NCBI RefSeq assembly: GCF_000004075.3
Contig: NC_026659.2
Location: 13,957,473-14,021,472 of the forward strand
Direction: 5' to 3'
DNA: 64,000 bases
DNA from: Cucumis sativus
Taxonomy: Eukaryota > Streptophyta > Magnoliopsida > Cucurbitales > Cucurbitaceae
The stretch's first letter is position 1; each line of letters begins with the position of its first letter. The notes beneath the pieces are model-generated. The model was not told the origin of the DNA and did not search any database. It saw only the letters and a program-made list of their open reading frames with translations. Positions 57,801 through 64,000 of this stretch are shown in pieces. Position numbers and translations under genes: made by a program.

Positions 57801-60800
57801 TTTTCAGATTGACAACAATTAATCATTTATTTTATATTGCAAATTTCTCAATTTACTACAATTTTTTCCGGTTCTCCTTGCCGCTCCACCATTACACGAA
57901 CCATTTGAATGACAATAATGTAGCTGAGAATGACAATTTTGAATTTATAATATTGACACCCATATAGAAAAAAGTAGCAACACTTTAATATATATACAAT
58001 ATAATACAATTTATAATATTCGTACATTTCCAATCAAGTGTCAACAATTTACAAGTACGGAATCCCAACCCTTAATCAAAAAATATTTTAAATAGCATTA
58101 GAATACATCTAACAAGATTTTCTGCAGAAGCATAAACGACCAACCGAGAATGTTCGTCTCTGAAAATGTTATTTGAAAGAAAACTCATGAAGTTGTCGAC
58201 TCCGGTTGAACCTACGAAGACAACATGAATATAAGCATCCATAACACATACATTTGTGAACCAACATTACCACAACAAAGAAGAAAATGGAGGACTACCA
58301 TGTAGTAATGTGAATGTAAAATGTTGAAGAGAATTATTGGTGACGTAAACGAATAAATATAAGTGATATAAGCATTTTTAAGGATATAAGCATTTAAGAA
58401 TACTTTCATCTCCATTTTTTATGAAGTTAATCTTGCCACAACAACTGCAACAGCCTCTTGATCAAACCCTTGCACCAATTCCTGAAATCAATGCCTCAAA
58501 TATTTAGCTTTTTCCCAACATCGAGATAGAGAAAGAGAACCAAACAGAGAATTCATCTGTTTGTATTGGCTTCTCATTATTCATGGAGACAAAAATAGAC
58601 AAATACAGATAGTTCAAGTGTGTGTATGTGTGCATAAAGCACTATATAGGGTTGAGGTTTAGGGCACATCAAACCAATATATATACAACCACTTCTGAAT
58701 ATTTTTCATGAATAGAAATGATGGTGTTCATTTGTACGTGCAAAATGTCAATTGCAAAATGTCAACCATGAAATATATAATCCTGTTCTCACAAGTAATT
58801 CCACAAACTAATTTTTCCTAGTTACTTGGGTTGAGGTTTCTTCAAACATGTACACGATGGAAGAAGTGAGATGAGATCGAAGCTTAGCATGACAAGCAGA
58901 AAAACAAGAAGTGAGATAAGATCGAAGCTTCAAGTATAAGAATGCAAAGCACTCTCTCACCCTTGTTTCTTGCAATAAAACTATCAAAATTAAATATAGT
59001 AACAAACATTAGCTATTCTTTGGTTAACTTTTCTTCGATGAAATTTAGTTTATTATCCCATTGTCAATACTAGCTCTAAGAATCTGTACATACTCTACTC
59101 TTAAGTTAAAACCTATTACATTGAAAAATGTGAGACCGGCCAAAGAAGAAGTTTCCTCCTCCCTAGGCTTACTGTACTGTTGTCCATGATAAGAAAGGTA
59201 CTTCAAAAAAAAAATGTCCAAGGTATGCAAATTTCATCAATGAAAAGTTCACAATGTTTAAAGTAGAGCAAAATAACCATTTGTAGTCCTTAAAGTTGGG
59301 TCGTTCTTAGTCCTTACAACAAAAACGCTACGACAATACATGTATGACAATTTGTAGTCCTTAAAGTTGAACAGTTTGACATATCCTTGAGGGACCAAAG
59401 AAACGTAGTTAGAAAAACTTAATAAGAATGAGAATAAATACAAGTAAGGAGGGTGGTATTGTCCCAAATTTCCACAACTCTTCTCAAACTTACAAAATTC
59501 TATGGAAACTCATCAATAAACAATAGAGCTTTAGGTAAACTTTTGAAATTGGAAACTTACCATGGCTCTATTCGGTGCAAGTCCACATACTTTACTTTTT
59601 TTTACCTTTGAGTTCAACAAACAATAGAGCTTTAGGTAGACTTTTGAAATTGGAAACTCATCAACCTAGCCATATAAAGATCAAATTTTCTTTAACAAAA
59701 TGTACGTTGAAGTCCTTCCAACCCGATTAAAAAAAAACAAAACAGATAAGTCTAACACTTTAACAAATTTCTAGTGCATATTATGCATCTCAATTGACCA
59801 CAACAAAATAAGATTGAACATAAATACCCATAAGCAATACCTTTTCAATGTTGATCATTAAACAAACTTCATTTTAATAATAACAAAAAAATACGATGAG
59901 ATACCAAATAGCAAAAATGAATGAAATGGGATTCATTATTCACTTAGTTTAACTTGAAGAAGTAAAATACATGGGAAGAAAAATCAACAATCTCCTCAAA
60001 TATGCCAATAGATTAGGGTAGCCTTGATACTACAAATTACCATTAATCAATAAACAAACGACACAACAAAACGCAGAAGCTCCAATTTCAAAACATGTTA
60101 TTAACATAATTGATCAAAATGGTACACTACAAGAACAATGTGGGATAAACAAACCATTGTGTTTTTTTTTTTTTTGGTGACTCTCATAAAATCCATAGAT
60201 ATTCATAACAAACCCTAAAGAGAACTATGTACATAAAAGACATGTCTCTAGAAACAAAAGCTAACGAGAAACTACTGTTCTACTTACTTTCCATGGTTTA
60301 TAAACTTTAAGAAAGATTAAAAAAAATATAACAAGATATATATATACACACCTTATATAGGACATTATGTAATGAGACAATGAAAAATAAGTTCAATAAA
60401 CTTTAATGTACCCCAATCTACCATAAACTTGAGTTCACTCAAAACCTTTAAGAAAATTGACAAAATAGAAATATAATCAAGCAAACATAATCATTTTGTT
60501 AGGTACATGCAAGATAAACTATTCCACACCAACATATATAATCAGTATACAAATGAAATCTTTGAGTTTCACAAGCTAAACTCAATTTAAACTTTGAACT
60601 AACAAGTTCAAACAATTTTCATTGTAATTCAATAGTTAAAAACGTACCTTGGAGCCCTTCCAACCCTATCAAAAAAACATATAAGTCTAGCACTTTAACA
60701 AATTTCTAGTGCATATTATGCATCTCAATTGATCACAACAAAATAAGATTGAACATAAATACTCATAAGTAATACCTTTTCAATGTTGCATTTTCATAAA

Positions 60801-60962
60801 AATTCAACAAGCATTGTCACTCTCTCGAGGATTCTTCAAGCCCTAAGTATGAAAAAATGTTCAATGATTAAATCGTACTTCATTTACATGACAATTTGAC
60901 AAAGTTGAGTTGATAACTCTCATAAAGCCCTTAATCCCCCCTCCCCCAATTTCCAACACTAT
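57801..60962. other. repeat-bearing spacer
   Basis: No gene is supported over about 3.1 kb. It holds a 45-base block given twice (about 59520-59565 and 59622-59666, with AATAGAGCTTTAGGTA) and a longer duplication listed separately. Part of it may be the decayed body of the CACTA-type element starting at 57382. Confidence 0.5.
59702..60791. repeat. pair of dispersed direct repeats about 150 bases long
   Basis: The block running from CCTTCCAACCC through ACTTTAACAAATTTCTAGTG and CATATTATGCATCTCAATTG to AATACCTTTTCAATGTTG occurs at about 59715-59850 and again at about 60655-60790, with few differences. The two are 940 bases apart in the same direction. It may mark an internal duplication in a decayed transposon. 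Confidence 0.75.
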
Positions 60963-61259
60963 TGTTGGAAAGGAACAACAAGATCTTTCAAAGTAAGGAA
61001 AGTATTGAAAAGAGAGACAACGAGTTCACACCAATTTACGTGGAAACCCGAGTACCGGGAGAAAAACCACGATTGTTTGTGTTGTTATTATTTTCTAATG
61101 AATAAAGCAATAGGTACAAGGGAGAATAAATAGAGTACACAATGGAATAAAAAAGGAAAAGATTTAGGAAAATAAGGAATACATTCCCATAATCTTTCCA
61201 TAATTATTCTAGGATTCTAACAAGGAAAAAGCCTAGAAAAAAAGGAAAGAATTCCAACA
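60963..61259 (-). repeat. 3' LTR of the copia element
   Basis: A 297-base LTR with TG..CA ends and an inverted terminal match (TGTTGGAA / TTCCAACA). A truncated copy lies at 32327-32583. Confidence 0.92.
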
Positions 61260-61270
61260 CTCCCCCTCAA
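61260..61270 (-). other. polypurine tract of the copia element
   Basis: Read on the minus strand TTGAGGGGGAG adjoins the LTR start. The pol stop codon TGA (61269-61267) is embedded in it, so coding sequence ends exactly at the priming site for plus-strand synthesis. Confidence 0.88.
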
Positions 61271-63999
61271 GTTGGGACGTAAATATCAATGAGGCCCAAC
61301 TTGCTAACGCAGAAGTCGAAGTTTGGTCTGAGAAGCCCTTTGGTAAGAACATCAGCAACCTGTTGACTCGAAGGGATGTACGGAATGCATATGCTCCCAC
61401 TGTCAAGTTTTTCTTTGATAAAATGTCGATCAATCTCAACATGTTTAGTTCTATCATGTTGAACAGGGTTGTTAGCAATACTAATAGCGGCTTTATTATC
61501 ACAGAAAAGCTTCAATGGTGTCTCACATTCCTGATGAAGATCTGTCAAAACTTTCTGAAGCCAAATTTCCTCACATATTCCTAAACTCATAGCTCTATAT
61601 TCAGCCTCAGCGCTGCTCCTGGCCACAACACTTTGCTTCTTACTCCTCCAAGTTACAAGATTGCCCCAAACAAAGGTACAATAACCAGAGGTAGATTTTC
61701 TGTCAACAACAGATCCTGCCCAATCCGAGTCAGTGTATGCCTCAATGGTCTTTCTGTCTGTTTTTCTAAACATCAGCCCTTTACCAGGTGTTGATTTTAA
61801 GTATCTCAAGATTCTGTTGACAGCTTTCATGTGTTCCTCATTAGGGGTCTGCATAAACTGGCTGACAACACTCACAGCAAAGGAAATATCAGGACGAGTA
61901 TGAGATAAGTAAATTAATTTACCCACGAGGCGTTGATACTGTTCTTTATCAACTGGAACTTGATCATCAGAGTTTCCTAGTTTGCAGTTGAATTCAATAG
62001 GAGTGTCAGTGGGACGACATCCTAACATACCTGTCTCGGTTAACAAATCAAGGATGTATTTTCTTTGAGATACGGAGATACCTTCTTTAGATCTGGCCAC
62101 CTCCATTCCAAGGAAATATTTCAAATTTCCCAAATCCTTGATTTCAAACTCATCGCCCATTCTCTGCTTTAGTTGACTGATTTCTGCCTGATCATCTCCA
62201 GTCAAAACAATGTCATCCACATAAACTATTAGAACAGCAATCTTTCCTGTTTTGGAAACCTTTGTAAATAAAGTATGATCAGAGTGTCCCTGCCTGTACC
62301 CTTGGGACTTGACAAAGGTAGTGAATCTGTCAAACCATGCTCTGGGAGACTGTTTCAGACCATATATAGATTTCTGGAGTTTACACACATGCTGACCAAA
62401 CTGAGCTTCAAATCCAGGCGGAGGGCTCATGTAGACTTCCTCTACGAGGTCTCCATTCAAAAAGGCATTCTTAACATCCAGCTGATATAAAGGCCAATCT
62501 TTGTTCACAGCAACAGATAACAGAACTCTAATAGTATTCAACTTAGCAACTGGAGAAAAAGTTTCTGAATAGTCAATACCATAGGTTTGAGTAAATCCCT
62601 TCGCAACTAACCTTGCCTTGTGTCTGTCAAGAGTACCATCAGCTTTGTATTTGAGAGAGAACACCCATTTGCATCCCACAGTTTTGTGTCCCTTAGGTAG
62701 AGTACAAATGTCCCAAGTACTATTCTTTTCAAGAGCTTTCATCTCTTCCATGACAGCATTCTTCCATTCAGGATACTTTAAAGCAGTGTAGATATCTTTT
62801 GGTATTATGGTAGAGTCAAGGCTTGCTGTAAAAGCTCTGAACTGAGGAGAGAGACTATCGTAGGAAACATAATTGCAAATGGGGTGTTTAGTACAAGACC
62901 TGGTGCCTTTTCTCAGAGCAATGGGAATGTCAAGAGAGGAATCATACTCATCTGATTTTCCTGTATGACCCTGTTCCGCTTCATTATTACGGGTTTCTAT
63001 TCTGACCTCAATCTCATCACCACTGTCCTTTTCTTCCACGTTTTCAAGAACAGCAACATTAGACCTGTCATTCTCACTTATCATATTCTTAGTACAGGGT
63101 TCAGTAGGGTTTTCCATACCTTGATCTCGAGGAGGTTCAGAGTCTTGGACTGGAGCCGGCGGCTGACTAGTAGGGGAACCGACTTCCTTTTTGTGATTCC
63201 TCCTGTAGTACGTTTTCCAGGGGACTTGGTTTGTGGGTAGGACTATGGAATGAGGAATGATGTTAGACACAACACTAGGAGTGGGTTCGATGAATTCAAA
63301 GGTGTTGTTAGACTCTTCACTCACACTCTCCCCCTGAAGATGGCTAACGGGAAAGTAGGGTCGATCCTCACAGAAAGTAACATCCATAGTGACAAAGTAT
63401 TTTCTGGATGGTGGGTGAAAACATTTATAACCACGCTGGTGAGGGGGATACCCAACAAACACACATGCCTGAGCCCGAGGGGTAAATTTGGTTTGATTAG
63501 GGCCAAAATTATGGACATAAGCGGTACACCCAAACACACGAAGAGGAACCTCAGAAACATGACGAGTCGATGGGTAGGACTCCTTAAGACAATCTAAGGG
63601 AGTTTGAAGATGAAGAATACGAGAAGGCATTCTATTGATTAAATGAGCTGCTGTAAGAATAGCATCTCCCCACAAGTATGAAGGAAGGGAAGTAGAAAGC
63701 ATAAGGGAACGGGCTACTTCCAGAAGGTGACGGTTTTTTCGCTCGGCCACTCCATTTTGTTGAGGAGTGTAGGCGCACGAGTTTTGATGAACAATCCCCT
63801 TGGAAGCAAGAAATTCACTAAGGTTATGGTTTTGGAATTCCCGACCATTATCACTCCGAAGAATAGCAATTTTTTGATGGAATTGTGTTTCAATGGTGTG
63901 ATAGAAATTTTGAAACATAGAGGAAACCTCAGATTTATCAGTGATAAGGTAGACCCAGGTAAGACGGGTATGATCATCAATGAAGGTTACGAACCACCG
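61267..63999 (-). CDS. Ty1/copia pol polyprotein, C-terminal part
   Basis: The frame is open from the window edge to the stop at 61267. In order: integrase core with the first Asp in FIDDHTRLTW near the edge, the second Asp in LRSDNGREFQ, and the Glu region TPQQNGVAERKNRHLLE; a GKP-like segment and linker rich in Ser, Glu and Pro; reverse transcriptase, from about WKNAVMEEMKALEKN, with TFSPVAKLNTIRVLLSVA, QLDVKNAFLNGDL, SIYGLKQSPRAWF and the catalytic YVDD; and RNase H with YTDSDWAG, RKSTSGYC, SSAEAEYRA and the final DNKAAISIA..HDRTKHVEID. All key catalytic residues are visible and no stop or frameshift interrupts, so the enzyme part looks potentially functional. The N-terminal gag and protease lie beyond the window. 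Confidence 0.95.
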   Translation of the reverse strand, partial: RWFVTFIDDHTRLTWVYLITDKSEVSSMFQNFYHTIETQFHQKIAILRSDNGREFQNHNLSEFLASKGIVHQNSCAYTPQQNGVAERKNRHLLEVARSLMLSTSLPSYLWGDAILTAAHLINRMPSRILHLQTPLDCLKESYPSTRHVSEVPLRVFGCTAYVHNFGPNQTKFTPRAQACVFVGYPPHQRGYKCFHPPSRKYFVTMDVTFCEDRPYFPVSHLQGESVSEESNNTFEFIEPTPSVVSNIIPHSIVLPTNQVPWKTYYRRNHKKEVGSPTSQPPAPVQDSEPPRDQGMENPTEPCTKNMISENDRSNVAVLENVEEKDSGDEIEVRIETRNNEAEQGHTGKSDEYDSSLDIPIALRKGTRSCTKHPICNYVSYDSLSPQFRAFTASLDSTIIPKDIYTALKYPEWKNAVMEEMKALEKNSTWDICTLPKGHKTVGCKWVFSLKYKADGTLDRHKARLVAKGFTQTYGIDYSETFSPVAKLNTIRVLLSVAVNKDWPLYQLDVKNAFLNGDLVEEVYMSPPPGFEAQFGQHVCKLQKSIYGLKQSPRAWFDRFTTFVKSQGYRQGHSDHTLFTKVSKTGKIAVLIVYVDDIVLTGDDQAEISQLKQRMGDEFEIKDLGNLKYFLGMEVARSKEGISVSQRKYILDLLTETGMLGCRPTDTPIEFNCKLGNSDDQVPVDKEQYQRLVGKLIYLSHTRPDISFAVSVVSQFMQTPNEEHMKAVNRILRYLKSTPGKGLMFRKTDRKTIEAYTDSDWAGSVVDRKSTSGYCTFVWGNLVTWRSKKQSVVARSSAEAEYRAMSLGICEEIWLQKVLTDLHQECETPLKLFCDNKAAISIANNPVQHDRTKHVEIDRHFIKEKLDSGSICIPYIPSSQQVADVLTKGLLRPNFDFCVSKLGLIDIYVPT

Positions 64000-64000
64000 T

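Larger units (their letters stand above)
60963..64000 (-). mobile_element. Ty1/copia retrotransposon, 3' part, running off the right edge
   Basis: The 3' LTR (60963-61259) is bounded by TGTTGG and CCAACA. A polypurine tract TTGAGGGGGAG touches it, and a long uninterrupted pol frame fills the rest of the window. Integrase precedes reverse transcriptase, which is the Ty1/copia order. The 5' LTR and gag lie to the right of the window, so target-site duplication and LTR-LTR divergence cannot be tested here; the five bases outside the 3' LTR are ACTAT. The open frame and the identical LTR fragment at 32327-32583 point to recent activity. Confidence 0.93.

Noticed and set aside
60127..60140. CACTACAAGAACA as the partner end of the CACTA-type element at 57382
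   Set aside because: It has the same orientation as the left end, so it cannot be the inverted right terminus; no subterminal repeats surround it.
1..64000. tRNA genes, rRNA genes, CRISPR arrays and bacterial-type operons
   Set aside because: No tRNA B-box with a cloverleaf, no rRNA sequence and no spaced repeats were seen; the gene structure is eukaryotic.

Overview
The window looks like nuclear DNA of a eudicot plant. It is AT-rich with long gene-poor spacers, genes with GT-AG introns, chloroplast- and mitochondrion-type PPR genes, two plant defensins, a kinase-less LRR receptor and several families of LTR retrotransposons, MITE-like repeats and DNA transposon remnants. The repeat flavour suggests a cucurbit to me, but this is an impression and not proven by the sequence.

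Layout. 1-2.5 kb: the 5' part of an ARC3-like chloroplast-division gene (minus strand) running off the left edge, its long intron filled with repeats. 2651-4160: a fold-back DNA transposon with a perfect 9-bp target-site duplication. 8.9-13.4 kb: two tandem two-exon defensin genes on the plus strand. 14.4-16.3 kb: intronless P-class PPR gene (minus). 20.3-21.3 kb: SLOW GREEN 1-like chloroplast TPR gene (minus). 22.5 kb: a possible 48-residue membrane peptide. 23.4-27.4 kb: a non-autonomous LTR retrotransposon (minus) carrying decayed gag-protease plus an extra 3' ORF and no reverse transcriptase. 29.2-29.7 kb: an intron-containing pseudogene fragment of ribosomal protein S18. 31.1-35.5 kb: an eight-exon gene (minus) for a conserved protein with a C-terminal zinc ribbon, with a copia LTR fragment in one intron. 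36.8-41.1 kb: a decayed Ty3/gypsy element (plus). 42.7-43.1 kb: a miniature element with terminal repeats (TRIM-like). 45.1-47.5 kb: a second large PPR gene (minus). 51.9-54.0 kb: a phytosulfokine-receptor-like LRR protein without a kinase domain (minus). 55-57.8 kb: fragments of a non-LTR retroelement RNase H, a MULE transposase zinc knuckle and a CACTA-type terminus. 60.96 kb to the right edge: the 3' two thirds of an apparently intact Ty1/copia element (minus).

The host genes do not form a pathway, but three or four encode organelle proteins (ARC3-like, SLOW GREEN 1-like, two PPR proteins) and two loci are defence- or peptide-signalling-related (defensin pair, PSKR-like receptor). Exon models were built by eye from open frames, splice signals and phase agreement. 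Protein names marked tentative rest on recalled family resemblance and were not checked by search.
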